From: Thiomicrorhabdus sp. ZW0627
Lineage (GTDB): Bacteria; Pseudomonadota; Gammaproteobacteria; Thiomicrospirales; Thiomicrospiraceae
DNA length: 64,000 nucleotides
NCBI RefSeq assembly: GCF_029767005.1
Contig: NZ_JARUQR010000002.1
Coordinates: forward strand, 127,667 to 191,666
Reading direction: 5' to 3'
Positions 1 to 8,785 of this stretch are shown here, in pieces. The position numbers and the translations under genes are program-made. Position 1 is the first letter of the stretch; each line of letters starts with the position of its first letter. Below the pieces are notes generated by a model. It did not search any database. It was not told the DNA's origin and worked only from the letters and a program-made list of their open reading frames with translations.

Positions 1-1122
1 GATTGGCAGGAGCGCCATAATTTCGTTTTAAGCGTTGGTGGTTTGAAAGTAATCGGTTCCGAGCGACATGAATCGCGTCGTATCGATAACCAGCTACGTG
101 GTCGTTCTGGTCGTCAGGGGGATGTCGGTGTGACTCGTTTCTACTTGTCCTTGGATGACGATTTGATGAGACGTTTCGCTTCCGATAAGGTCAAGTCGAT
201 GATGAAGCGTTTGGGTATGAAGTCTGACGAAGCGATCGAACACAAAATGGTGACCAAGTCGATTGAACGTGCCCAGAAGCAGGTCGAGCGAATGCATCAG
301 GACGAACGTGCCAATTTGTTGAAGTTTGACGATATCTCAAACGAACAGCGAAAGGTGGTCTACGCACAGCGTAACGAGCTGATGGAGTCGGATGACGTCA
401 CAGAAACCATCGATTCGCTTCGTGAAGAGGTTATTAATGATATTACCGACATGTATATTCCGAGAGGTTCTTTGGAAGAGCAGTGGGATATAGCCGGTCT
501 GGAAAAAGCGTTACACGAGGAAATGGGAGTGCAGTTGCCAATTCAGTCTTGGCTGGATGAAGATAAAGAGCTGTATGAAGAGAAGTTGCGTGAAAAACTG
601 GTCGAGGAAATTAAAGCGATCTATGTTAAGAAGATGGAGATGCTTGATCCTCAGACTCTTCACCACTTCGAGAAAGAGGTGTTGCTGCGTACCATCGACA
701 AGCAGTGGCGTGAGCACTTGGCGGAAATGGATTACTTACGTCGCGGAATCCACTTGCGCGGATACGCTCAAAAAGATCCGTTTCAGGAATACCGTAGAGA
801 GTCGGGCGAGCTGTTCCGTCGCTTCTTGAATGAAGTGATGCTGGAAACCATTAAAGTGCTTTCTCTGGTTCAGATTGAAGGCTCTCAAGATGTTGCGGAA
901 TTTGAAGAGCAGCAGGTTGCTGAACGTCCAACTCAGCTTGAAGCAACGCATCCGGCAGCGGCAGGTATTGCGGATGCCGTTTCCAAGAGTGATGCGGAAT
1001 CTGAGGACGAAGCCGGTGGGGATCAAACGTTTCGCCGTGAAATGCCTAAAGTGGGTCGTAACGATCCTTGTCCTTGTGGTTCGGGCAAAAAATACAAGCA
1101 GTGTTGTGGTAAGTTAGTGTAA
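1..1122 (+). CDS. secA: Protein translocase ATPase SecA, C-terminal part (5' end outside window)
   Basis: The reading frame is open from base 1, so this is the 3' third of a gene that starts upstream of the window. SecA is the ATPase that pushes unfolded preproteins through SecYEG. The visible 373 codons begin in the second nucleotide-binding fold: the helicase-type motif [11 protein letters not shown] lies near bases 91-123. They continue through the helical wing and scaffold domains ([15 protein letters not shown] near 706-750). They end with the C-terminal zinc-binding tail [13 protein letters not shown] (about 1069-1107), which binds SecB and phospholipid. An acidic, low-complexity linker precedes the tail, as is usual. 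A rho-independent terminator follows 30 bases after the stop. Identification is secure; only the start is missing. Confidence 0.97.
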   Translation, partial: DWQERHNFVLSVGGLKVIGSERHESRRIDNQLRGRSGRQGDVGVTRFYLSLDDDLMRRFASDKVKSMMKRLGMKSDEAIEHKMVTKSIERAQKQVERMHQDERANLLKFDDISNEQRKVVYAQRNELMESDDVTETIDSLREEVINDITDMYIPRGSLEEQWDIAGLEKALHEEMGVQLPIQSWLDEDKELYEEKLREKLVEEIKAIYVKKMEMLDPQTLHHFEKEVLLRTIDKQWREHLAEMDYLRRGIHLRGYAQKDPFQEYRRESGELFRRFLNEVMLETIKVLSLVQIEGSQDVAEFEEQQVAERPTQLEATHPAAAGIADAVSKSDAESEDEAGGDQTFRREMPKVGRNDPCPCGSGKKYKQCCGKLV

Positions 1123-1150
1123 TCTAGACCGCAATTCGGTTTTATTTTAA

Positions 1151-1174
1151 AGCCCACCCTTGGTGGGCTTTTTT
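1151..1174 (+). terminator. Rho-independent terminator after secA
   Basis: GC-rich stem AGCCCACC / GGTGGGCT with a four-base loop followed by a run of T. It sits 30 bases past the secA stop, and argJ begins 75 bases later with its own ribosome site. Confidence 0.9.
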
Positions 1175-1248
1175 AGTTTTACGCTATGCAACATTCGCGA
1201 TATGATTCGCTTATAAACAGAGTTATGGAATTTGACGAGGAATAACTG

Positions 1249-2457
1249 ATGCCAAAACAACTCGAAATTCATCCGGTAGCGGGATTTTATTTAGGCGCTA
1301 CGCAAGCCAAAATCAAGAAGAACGGTAAAACCGACCTTGTGGTGATCGAATTAGCGCCGGAAGCTGTGACTGCGGCAACCTTTACCTTGAATGCTTTCTG
1401 TGCGGCTCCTGTGACCGTAGCTAAACAGCATTTGCAGAAAGTCATGCCTAGAGCATTGCTGATTAATAGTGGGAATGCGAATGCCGGTACCGGTGAACAA
1501 GGTTTGAAGGACGCTTTGGAAAGTTGCCAATGGGTCGCGGATGAGCTGGGATGCAGCCGTGAACAGGTGCTGCCGTTTTCGACCGGAGTTATCGGTCAAA
1601 ACCTGCCGATGGAAAAAATCCATCTGGGCATTGCACAGGCCTGTGCGAATTTGGCGATTACGGGTTGGGAAGAGGCGTGTGCCGGTATCATGACCACTGA
1701 CACTGTGCCGAAAATGATCAGCAAGCAAATTCAGGTCGGTGAGAGTACCGTCACACTCACCGGAATGTCGAAAGGTTCCGGGATGATCCATCCTAATATG
1801 GCGACAATGTTGGGCTTTGTTGCTACGGATGCTAAGATTTCTAAGGAATGCCTACAGGCTTGTTTGTCCGATGCGGTGAAAAAATCCTTTAACCGTATTA
1901 CCGTCGACGGCGATACTTCAACCAACGATGCCTGTACCCTGACGGCAACACAACAAGCGGATATGCCGGTTATCGATTCGATGGAATCGAACGAATACGA
2001 TCAGTTCTCGCGTGCTGTGAAAGAGGTCATGGTTGAATTGGCGCAGATGATTGTGCGAGACGGTGAGGGTGCGACCAAATTCGTTAGTGTTGAGGTCGAA
2101 GGTGGTATGGACGAGAAGGAATGTTTGCAGGTTGCGCATGCCGTTGCATTATCTCCGCTAGTCAAAACCGCTCTATTCGCTTCGGATCCGAACTGGGGCC
2201 GTATCTTAGCCGCGGTCGGGCGTGCTGGCGTTCAGTCTTTGGATATTGATGCCATTGAGATCTATCTTGGTGACGTTTGCATTGTTGAAAAGGGTGGGAG
2301 AGCGCAAACCTATACCGAAGAAGCCGGGCAGGCGGTTATGGATCAGGAAGACATTACGATCTTGATCAAGTTGCACCGTGGCGATGCGGCGGAAACTGTA
2401 TGGACGACTGACTTCTCATACGATTACGTCAAAATCAATGCCGAGTACCGTACCTGA
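1249..2457 (+). CDS. argJ: Glutamate N-acetyltransferase / amino-acid acetyltransferase ArgJ
   Basis: ArgJ moves the acetyl group from N-acetylornithine to glutamate, which makes the arginine pathway cyclic. Some members also use acetyl-CoA. The 402-residue length fits the family. The self-cleavage site is visible as HPNMATMLGF, with Thr186 as the N-terminal nucleophile of the beta chain. The ATG at 1249 is preceded by GAGGAA at a normal distance. The gene stands alone, between the secA terminator and a terminator shared with the convergent hisC. An argA-type N-acetylglutamate synthase lies at 11889-13178, so the genome carries both ways of making N-acetylglutamate. Whether this ArgJ is mono- or bifunctional cannot be read from the sequence. 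Confidence 0.95.
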   Translation: MPKQLEIHPVAGFYLGATQAKIKKNGKTDLVVIELAPEAVTAATFTLNAFCAAPVTVAKQHLQKVMPRALLINSGNANAGTGEQGLKDALESCQWVADELGCSREQVLPFSTGVIGQNLPMEKIHLGIAQACANLAITGWEEACAGIMTTDTVPKMISKQIQVGESTVTLTGMSKGSGMIHPNMATMLGFVATDAKISKECLQACLSDAVKKSFNRITVDGDTSTNDACTLTATQQADMPVIDSMESNEYDQFSRAVKEVMVELAQMIVRDGEGATKFVSVEVEGGMDEKECLQVAHAVALSPLVKTALFASDPNWGRILAAVGRAGVQSLDIDAIEIYLGDVCIVEKGGRAQTYTEEAGQAVMDQEDITILIKLHRGDAAETVWTTDFSYDYVKINAEYRT

Positions 2458-2527
2458 TACCGTACTTAATAAATTGTAACCGGGATATCTAAACAAGCTT
2501 TTACTATGCTGAAGGTTCCGGGGCGAT

Positions 2528-2566
2528 AAAAAAGGCCTTAACCGCTTTTGCAGTTAGGGCCTTTTT
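2528..2566. terminator. Bidirectional terminator between convergent argJ and hisC
   Basis: Stem AAAAGGCCTTAAC / GTTAGGGCCTTTT with one mismatch, flanked by A and T runs, so it can work in both directions. It contains AGGCCT but not the longer CAGGCCTG motif discussed in the findings. Confidence 0.85.
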
Positions 2567-2612
2567 CATACCTGCCGTTAATTTTCAGGGCGAGTTTTGA
2601 ATGCAGTGGATT

Positions 2613-3692
2613 TTATTTGCCTTCAACAATCTCGCTTAATACTTCACACAGACGTTTGTTTTCTTCATCCGTTCCGATAGTGATGCGTAAGAATTGGTCG
2701 ATTCTCGGTTGTTTGAAGAAACGGACGATGATGGCTTGGTCACGCAGTTTTTGAGCAATATCTTCGGCGTCCAGCTCAGGGTGGCTGGCAAAGATGAAAT
2801 TTGCTGCCGACGGCAGAACTTTGAAGCCAAGATTTTGCATGGTCGTCGTCAACGCATCGCGGGTATTGATGATTTTCTTACGAGCTTGCTGGAAATATTC
2901 TTCGTCTTCAAACGCAGCGGCAGCAGCCGGAATCGCCAAACGATCCAATGGGTAGGAGTTGAAGCTGTTCTTGACTCGTTCCAATGCCTCGATCAGGTGC
3001 GCCTGTCCCAATGCGAAACCGACACGGATACCTGCCAGTGAGCGTGACTTGGATAGGGTCTGGATGACGAGCAGATTAGGGTATTGGTCAATCAATGTCG
3101 CCGCACTGTCACCGCCGAAGTCGATGTAGGCTTCGTCCACAACCACAACTACATCCGGTTGGGTTTTCAGTAGTTTTTCGACAGCCTCTAATGCAAGCAA
3201 ACTTCCGGTTGGGGCATTCGGGTTCGGGAAGATGATTCCGCCACATGCTTGCTGATAGTCGTCCACGTTGATTTCAAATTCATCCGTCAATGGCACCTTT
3301 TCAAAGTCGACTTCATATAGGCCGCAATAGACCGGATAGAAACTGTAAGTGATGTCCGGGAACAGTAACGGCTTTGACTGTTTCAACAGCGCTTGGAAAG
3401 TGTGTGCCAGCACTTCATCCGAACCGTTGCCGACAAAGATCTGGTTCGGGTTAAGATGATGATATTTAGCGATGGTTTGCTTCAGAAGATCTGAATTCGG
3501 ATCCGGGTAGAGTCTCAGTGCCTCGTTGGTGGCCGAACGAATTGCTTCCAATACCTTAGGGGAAGGCGGGTAAGGATTTTCATTCGTGTTCAGTTTGATG
3601 AGGTTGTTGACCTTCGGCTGTTCTCCAGGCACATACGGCGTTAACGTGTGAACAATCGGACTCCAGAATTGACTCATAAGGATTTCATCCAT
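2613..3692 (-). CDS. hisC: Histidinol-phosphate aminotransferase
   Basis: A class-I/II PLP-dependent aminotransferase that converts imidazole-acetol phosphate and glutamate to histidinol phosphate in histidine synthesis. Visible features are [11 protein letters not shown] near residues 35-46, the PNPNAPTG loop near 156, DEAYIDF near 186, and the PLP lysine in [14 protein letters not shown] (Lys215). The length (359) is normal. The first ATG (3692) and a second in-frame ATG (MSQFW, 3676) both lack a clear ribosome site, so the start is uncertain by five codons. The gene is not in a his operon here. It is divergent from the MutT-ThiE gene, with a CAGGCCTG palindrome in the region between them. 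Confidence 0.93.
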   Translation of the reverse strand: MDEILMSQFWSPIVHTLTPYVPGEQPKVNNLIKLNTNENPYPPSPKVLEAIRSATNEALRLYPDPNSDLLKQTIAKYHHLNPNQIFVGNGSDEVLAHTFQALLKQSKPLLFPDITYSFYPVYCGLYEVDFEKVPLTDEFEINVDDYQQACGGIIFPNPNAPTGSLLALEAVEKLLKTQPDVVVVVDEAYIDFGGDSAATLIDQYPNLLVIQTLSKSRSLAGIRVGFALGQAHLIEALERVKNSFNSYPLDRLAIPAAAAAFEDEEYFQQARKKIINTRDALTTTMQNLGFKVLPSAANFIFASHPELDAEDIAQKLRDQAIIVRFFKQPRIDQFLRITIGTDEENKRLCEVLSEIVEGK

Positions 3693-3768
3693 CTTGATTA
3701 AAGCAATAAGCGCTTATTTTACCTTAAGCCTATTTTCAGAAACGCTAAAATAATGCAAAAAGAAACCG

Positions 3769-3780
3769 AACAGGCCTGTT
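3769..3780. repeat. CAGGCCTG palindrome, full AACAGGCCTGTT form
   Basis: Intergenic copy of the overrepresented palindrome, extended to GAACAGGCCTGTTC (3768-3781). It lies 22 bases upstream of the MutT-ThiE start. Confidence 0.75.
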
Positions 3781-3802
3781 CAGATTGTAAAAAGGATTTT
3801 AA

Positions 3803-4771
3803 ATGGCACAAAACGCACAAAAGACACCTTGGATTGAGGTTGCAATCGGGATTTTACAGCGTGACGGGGAGGTCTGTCTGAGTCTGAGACAAAAACATCA
3901 GCATTTGGCGGACTTGTGGGAATTTCCGGGTGGGAAAATCGAACCTAACGAGTTGCCGGAGCAAGCTCTGGTCAGAGAATTCCATGAAGAGGTGGGCGTT
4001 AAGACTGAAAATTGGAAAAAGTTGATGACCGTGCCGTGGCATTATGAAAAGGTTTCGGTACGGTTGCATGTATTTACGACTCAAAGTTTTAATGGTGAAC
4101 CACATGGTAAGGAAGGGCAGTCGGTTGAGTGGTGTCCGATGAGCCAGCTGCGGGAACGATCGTTTCCTGAAGCGAACCGAGGGATTCTGGCGGCCTTGTC
4201 TTTACCGGATCTGTATCTCACTATTGGAAGCTTCGAGAGCGATGAAGATTGTCTAAAGCGTTTTGAAAAAGCGCTGGAAAGTGGTGTGAAGCTGGCTCAG
4301 TTCAAATCAAAAGGATTGTCTGAAGCGGAATTTGTGGCGCTTGGGGAAAAGTTGATTACGTTGGCACATAACCACGGCGCTAAATTGTTGCTCAATGCAC
4401 AACCGGAAGTGTTGTCATTGTTGCCGGATGCCGACGGAATTCAACTCTCTTCCAAGCAAGCAAATGCATACAAAGAGCGGCCGATTTCGTCTGACAAGCT
4501 GTTGTCTGTATCGACCCATAATCTGGAAGGCATGCTGGCTGCGATGGAGATGGGAGCTGATATTCTGCAATTGTCGCCGATCAAATACACTTCGGCACAC
4601 CCGGACATCGAACCAATCGGCTGGCAGGGCATGAAAACCTTCATTGATGAAGTGGCTATTCCGGTTTATGCTTTGGGCGGAATGAAGGTGTCAGATGCTC
4701 AGGAAGCCAGGCTTCATGGTGCACAAGGTGTGGTTGTGACGAAAGGTCTTTGGCCGGATCGCCTCAGTTAG
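3803..4771 (+). CDS. mutT: Nudix hydrolase (MutT-type) fused to a thiamine-phosphate-synthase-like domain
   Basis: Residues 1-130 form a Nudix domain of the MutT type, with the Nudix box starting GGKIEPNELPEQ (43-54) and ending REFHEEVGV. It is expected to hydrolyse 8-oxo-dGTP and so prevent mutations. Residues 135-322 resemble the ThiE/TenI barrel: LLLNAQPEVLSLL, DADGIQLSS, DILQLSPI and YALGGM. The substrate-binding residues of true ThiE are not all present (LLINDR-like becomes LLLNAQ), so the second domain may not make thiamine phosphate. This two-domain protein is known in gammaproteobacteria. The gene ends 8 bases inside the convergent coaE. The ATG at 3803 follows AAAGGATTTTAA, a usable ribosome site. 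Confidence 0.9.
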   Translation: MAQNAQKTPWIEVAIGILQRDGEVCLSLRQKHQHLADLWEFPGGKIEPNELPEQALVREFHEEVGVKTENWKKLMTVPWHYEKVSVRLHVFTTQSFNGEPHGKEGQSVEWCPMSQLRERSFPEANRGILAALSLPDLYLTIGSFESDEDCLKRFEKALESGVKLAQFKSKGLSEAEFVALGEKLITLAHNHGAKLLLNAQPEVLSLLPDADGIQLSSKQANAYKERPISSDKLLSVSTHNLEGMLAAMEMGADILQLSPIKYTSAHPDIEPIGWQGMKTFIDEVAIPVYALGGMKVSDAQEARLHGAQGVVVTKGLWPDRLS

Positions 4772-5411
4772 TTTGAAACCCGCCAAGTAATTGATCAATT
4801 TGCCGTTCAAGGTCTTTCCGTGTACCGTCGTTATGGATAGTCCGGTCAGCCCATTTCAAACGGTGTTGCCGTGATGATTGCTGTTTCATGATCGCTTGGA
4901 TTTGTTCAGGGCTTTGGCCGTCTCTGGAGGCGGCTCTTTGTTGTTGAGTCGCTTCTGAACAGTCGACCACCCAGATTTCATCCAAATAATCGGGTTGGTC
5001 GCCATCTTTCAGTTTTTCCGTCAATAGTGGGATGGCCACGACGATAATCGAAGGATCGCCTGAAGAATTTGCTATTGATTGATACTGTCGGATCTGTCTG
5101 AGCATTTCCTGGTGGATCAAGGGGTGAAGGATGGATTCGAGCAGGCGTTTCTTTTCGGGCTGTTCGAAAATCAAATTGCGCAGTTTCTTGCGGTTCAGTT
5201 CCCCGTTATCAAGCAGATAATCCTTTCCAAAGTTATCGATGACTGTTTGAAGGCCCTGAGTTCCCGGCGCCACGACATCGCGCGCGATCAGATCGGTGTC
5301 GATAATTGGCACACCGCGCTCGGCAAGCAGACGACAAACTAGGCTTTTGCCTGAGCCGATGCCGCCCGTTAAACCGATTACATGGCGCTTATTGGAATTC
5401 ATTTCAGTCAT
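4764..5411 (-). CDS. coaE: Dephospho-CoA kinase
   Basis: The last enzyme of coenzyme A synthesis, phosphorylating the ribose 3'-hydroxyl of dephospho-CoA. The N-terminus shows the P-loop GLTGGIGSGKS (residues 13-23), followed by DTDLIARDVV, HPLIHQ and IPLLTE, all typical of CoaE. The 215-residue length is normal. Translation may begin at the first ATG (5411) or at the fourth codon; no strong ribosome site separates them. The 3' end overlaps the convergent mutT-thiE by 8 bases. The GGDEF/EAL gene lies 14 bases upstream in the same direction, so the two could share a transcript. In many gammaproteobacteria coaE sits with pilD, which is not seen here. Confidence 0.95.
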   Translation of the reverse strand: MTEMNSNKRHVIGLTGGIGSGKSLVCRLLAERGVPIIDTDLIARDVVAPGTQGLQTVIDNFGKDYLLDNGELNRKKLRNLIFEQPEKKRLLESILHPLIHQEMLRQIRQYQSIANSSGDPSIIVVAIPLLTEKLKDGDQPDYLDEIWVVDCSEATQQQRAASRDGQSPEQIQAIMKQQSSRQHRLKWADRTIHNDGTRKDLERQIDQLLGGFQTN

Positions 5412-5425
5412 TTATGAGTCGCGAA

Positions 5426-7663
5426 TTAAACACAGGATTTAGAGAACTCGGGCTTGGGTTTGCCGAATAAATAGCCTTGTACGTGAGTAGCGCCGGCGTC
5501 CTTAGCTTCTTCAAACATTTCATTGTCTTCGATTCCTTCCATGACCAAGTCGAATCCGGCTTGTCTGATCATTTCCGCCGTCGCCAAAATGATTTTTCGG
5601 GTTTTATTGTCCGATTTTAAGGCTTTAAGCATCGACATATCGAATTTAATGATGTCTACCGGCATGTGAGCAAGGTAACGGATCGATGAATAGCCACTTC
5701 CGAAATCGTCTAAAGCGATGAGGAAACCTTGATAACGTAATTGATTTAAGACGGTTTGCGCGTAATCCATATGATCAATCAAAAAGTTTTCGGTCACTTC
5801 GATGACGATTTTATAGTCCGGAAGCCATTCTCTGAAGGGTTTGAATAGTTCGATCAAATCCGGTTGTAGCAGTGTTTTTCCAGAAATATTGATGGAGACG
5901 CCAGTTCCTTTCGGGATTTTGTTTTGATCCAGTAGTTCGAGTGTTTTCTGGATGACCTGACGATCAAGTTCCACTTCTAAGCGTCTCCGCTCGACGACCG
6001 CAAAGATCTTGTCTGGATAGACCAGTTCTTCTCCATTCTGGACACGCACCAGTGCTTCGTAATAGCAATTGGATTTGTCGGTTGCCAGAATCGGTTGGAA
6101 GTGCATTTGCATGTGTTTTCCGGTGTGGATACTGTTGACGACTTTGTTCAGGATCTGGTTTGAAACCAGTGCGCTGGAGACGCTTTCGAGCGTTTGGTTG
6201 TATACCTGTATTTTGCTATGGTGCGACTGTTTGGCTTTGTACATGGCGATATCGGCCTGTCTTGGTAGTGCGCCTAGATTGTCGTCATGCGAAGATGCGA
6301 TGCTGCTGATACCAACGCTGAACGGCAGTTTTTCACGGATACCAAGCGTTTGATAAGGGTATTGGCTTAGTGCGTCAAGGCACTGCTGGGCGATCTGTTC
6401 AATTTCTTCCTGTGTCCGGTGTTGGAGTATCACTGCAAATTCGTCGCCTCCTATACGGTAAGCCGGATTTTCCATCGGCAAAGTTTGCTGTATGACCTTG
6501 GCGGCGGCTTGAATTACTTTATCTCCTACTTCATGACCGTAGGTATCGTTCAGGGCTTTGAAGAAATCGCAATCGAACAGCATGAAGGCTGTGGGAATCG
6601 GTTCGTTCTGGAAGTTGACCATTACCTCGTTCCAGGTTTCATCAAACGCACGGCGATTGTAGATATTGGTCAGCGCATCCCTGCGGGCCTGTTCCCAGAC
6701 AATCAGATTCTGTTCATCGAGTTCAAGCTGGGTTTTCTGCAGGTTGTGATGGTACTGGTAAATCGCGTTTTTTAATTCTTCAAACTCTTTAATCCAAAAA
6801 GTTCTTTTAGGTGGTTTCTGTTTTTTGTAGGGTGTTGCGCGCAAACGCTGCAGATATTCGGAAAGCAGGGTCAAAGGGGTATGAATGAACTCTTTGAAAA
6901 GAAGCGGCAGAGTCAGGGCAAGTAAAATGAGAGTAACGATAAGTTCGGCAATAAAACGCTCAATCAGCTCCCATAAGTAACTGTTAATTGGGTTCGAGAT
7001 GGGTTTGAACTCTATGTGGTCAATCAGTTCCTGAGGTGAAAGGACGCCGTCACCGGGAAACCTCAAAGACGTTTTGTCCAGATAGTAGAATTGGTTGTGG
7101 GTCAGGATCGCGGGGTAGATATCGAGTGATACGCCGACGTAACCCAACACATCATGGCTACTTCTGTCGAAAATTGGGGCGAAGACATTCATGTGCGCCT
7201 CCTGGTTCGATTTGAGAATCACTTTAGGTTCCGTAGTCGTGACAGTGTTTGGCAGGTTTCGGTGTGGCAGTCCGGTTTTTGGTTTTTTGGATGGCGGCAT
7301 CAATAGTTTGCCTTGTTTGGTATACAGCTCTAACTGGTCGTAGTAGGGCTGATAAAAGTGGCTTTCTTTGAGCCGGTCGTCATGCCAGAAAAAGTAGTAG
7401 CTCGGATCATGGTATTGCTGATGGACTTCGTCCCATTTTGCGAGTTTTTGAAGTTGGTTTTGGGTGCTTAGAAGGACATTGTTTACGGCGATCGTCAATT
7501 CCTTTTTGGCTTCTTCGCGAGTCTGTTCGTTTACGGTTTGTTGAAGACGGTTCCCTTCCGAGTAAAAAGACCAAATCAGCGCGGCGAGTAGGATTAGTCC
7601 AATGCTGATGAAAAACGCGAAATAGAATTGGATGGGACGTATGAATTTGGAATGGTTACTCAC
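5426..7663 (-). CDS. Membrane GGDEF/EAL c-di-GMP protein with CHASE4-like periplasmic sensor
   Basis: A 745-residue protein predicted to make and/or degrade cyclic di-GMP. It has a transmembrane segment at about 11-33, then a periplasmic domain to about 235 with KWDEVHQQYHDPSYYF typical of CHASE4-like sensors. A second transmembrane segment spans about 236-258, then a GGDEF domain with intact GGDEF (405-409) and LNDTYGHEVGD. An EAL domain follows with EALVR (536-540), LDDFGSGYSS (651-660), IIKFD and MEGIED. No RxxD inhibitory site is seen before GGDEF. Both active-site motifs look complete, so either activity is possible. The signal sensed is unknown. Confidence 0.9.
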   Translation of the reverse strand: MSNHSKFIRPIQFYFAFFISIGLILLAALIWSFYSEGNRLQQTVNEQTREEAKKELTIAVNNVLLSTQNQLQKLAKWDEVHQQYHDPSYYFFWHDDRLKESHFYQPYYDQLELYTKQGKLLMPPSKKPKTGLPHRNLPNTVTTTEPKVILKSNQEAHMNVFAPIFDRSSHDVLGYVGVSLDIYPAILTHNQFYYLDKTSLRFPGDGVLSPQELIDHIEFKPISNPINSYLWELIERFIAELIVTLILLALTLPLLFKEFIHTPLTLLSEYLQRLRATPYKKQKPPKRTFWIKEFEELKNAIYQYHHNLQKTQLELDEQNLIVWEQARRDALTNIYNRRAFDETWNEVMVNFQNEPIPTAFMLFDCDFFKALNDTYGHEVGDKVIQAAAKVIQQTLPMENPAYRIGGDEFAVILQHRTQEEIEQIAQQCLDALSQYPYQTLGIREKLPFSVGISSIASSHDDNLGALPRQADIAMYKAKQSHHSKIQVYNQTLESVSSALVSNQILNKVVNSIHTGKHMQMHFQPILATDKSNCYYEALVRVQNGEELVYPDKIFAVVERRRLEVELDRQVIQKTLELLDQNKIPKGTGVSINISGKTLLQPDLIELFKPFREWLPDYKIVIEVTENFLIDHMDYAQTVLNQLRYQGFLIALDDFGSGYSSIRYLAHMPVDIIKFDMSMLKALKSDNKTRKIILATAEMIRQAGFDLVMEGIEDNEMFEEAKDAGATHVQGYLFGKPKPEFSKSCV

Positions 7664-7671
7664 TCAGTGGC

Positions 7672-8550
7672 CTATGGTTGATTGAAATGGTTGTTTGTAA
7701 TTTGAACCAGTTGGTCTTGCAGATCAAATTCATATTCACTGGAAAAGAAATGATTTGCTCCCTCGATGATGACTAAATTGGTTCCGGTTTGTTTGAGTTC
7801 GTCTAGCCAATTGTTGCCAACACTCTTATAGCGTTTGTCTTCACTGCCCATTATTGTATAGTTTGGAACCTCTAGATTTCTGAGTTGCTCCAGGATGTAC
7901 TGACGGTCTAGCTTCTGGTAGGACAAGAAGCTTTCAGGGGTGGCGTAGTAGTTATTATGGCAGAACAGAAAAGAGTATTTGTGCGGTTGGTTGTTCTTGG
8001 CTTCCAACGCTTTTTTCGAATAATCGAGTTCCGCCGGGTTTGTTCCAAGTTCTTCACCATTTAAATAGAACAGGCTGGTAAATATAGCAAGCTTGATAAA
8101 TGGGTCTTTTCGGCTAGCCAAAAGGGCAAGTAATTCCTGACTACCACTGGAGTGGCCGACTAAAATAATTTGTTTATGTCCCTTTTTTTCAAGCCAGTCA
8201 ATCCATTCCGAAATTTCAAGCTGGTCTTGCTCCAAAGTGTGGGTATGAATGGCATTGCATTTAACCGATTGTCTTCGCTTATTGATGTTAAGAGTCAATG
8301 TAGGGGCTAGGGTTGTGTAGCCGGCATCGTGAAATGCTTGAACGGTTGCTTTGATGGTATGGAATTGGTTTGTCGTTAAAAAACCATGCATGATGAGTAC
8401 AGCCGGTTTGTCGGGATTGCCTGTCTGATATTCGGCTTCGGCAGTCAGGTCGAGTGTTTTAAAGTGATGCGTAACGACACCGGCATAAGCTAAGGAGTAA
8501 CTTAGTAACAGCCCTATGCTAAAACATATCGCTGTAAATCGTTTGTACAT
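7672..8550 (-). CDS. Secreted alpha/beta-hydrolase family protein
   Basis: The open frame begins at 8622, but the ATG at 8550 is chosen. It has GGAG seven bases upstream and starts a clean signal peptide (MYKRFTAICFSIGLLLSYSL, cleavage after AYA). The mature protein has an alpha/beta-hydrolase fold: VLIMHGF for the oxyanion region, nucleophile elbow GHSSGS, and a C-terminal GANHFF histidine. A serine-histidine triad is therefore likely, but nothing fixes the substrate. Export suggests periplasmic esterase or thioesterase activity. The stop is only 8 bases upstream of the GGDEF/EAL start, so the two genes are probably co-transcribed. About 230 bases upstream, up to the divergent amidotransferase, hold no gene. 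Confidence 0.75.
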   Translation of the reverse strand: MYKRFTAICFSIGLLLSYSLAYAGVVTHHFKTLDLTAEAEYQTGNPDKPAVLIMHGFLTTNQFHTIKATVQAFHDAGYTTLAPTLTLNINKRRQSVKCNAIHTHTLEQDQLEISEWIDWLEKKGHKQIILVGHSSGSQELLALLASRKDPFIKLAIFTSLFYLNGEELGTNPAELDYSKKALEAKNNQPHKYSFLFCHNNYYATPESFLSYQKLDRQYILEQLRNLEVPNYTIMGSEDKRYKSVGNNWLDELKQTGTNLVIIEGANHFFSSEYEFDLQDQLVQITNNHFNQP

Positions 8551-8785
8551 GAAGAATCTCCGAAGCGTAAACATTGGTTGAAATGAATGTAGATTATCAA
8601 AAGATTGTTTTACGGTAAACAACGAGTAGTTATTACTAATATTCTAATTTTGGCAGGATGTTCAAATGCTAGGCTGAGTGGCTTTATTGGGCTTGTTAAG
8701 TTTATTGGGAATCGGTTTTGAATCATTACTTAGAGCGTTTGAATTGATACAATAGTTGGATATTCATACACAACTGGCAAAAAAT

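Noticed and set aside
43-45. TTG at 43 as the start of the first gene
   Set aside because: The frame is open to base 1 and encodes conserved SecA sequence before it, so the gene simply enters from outside the window.
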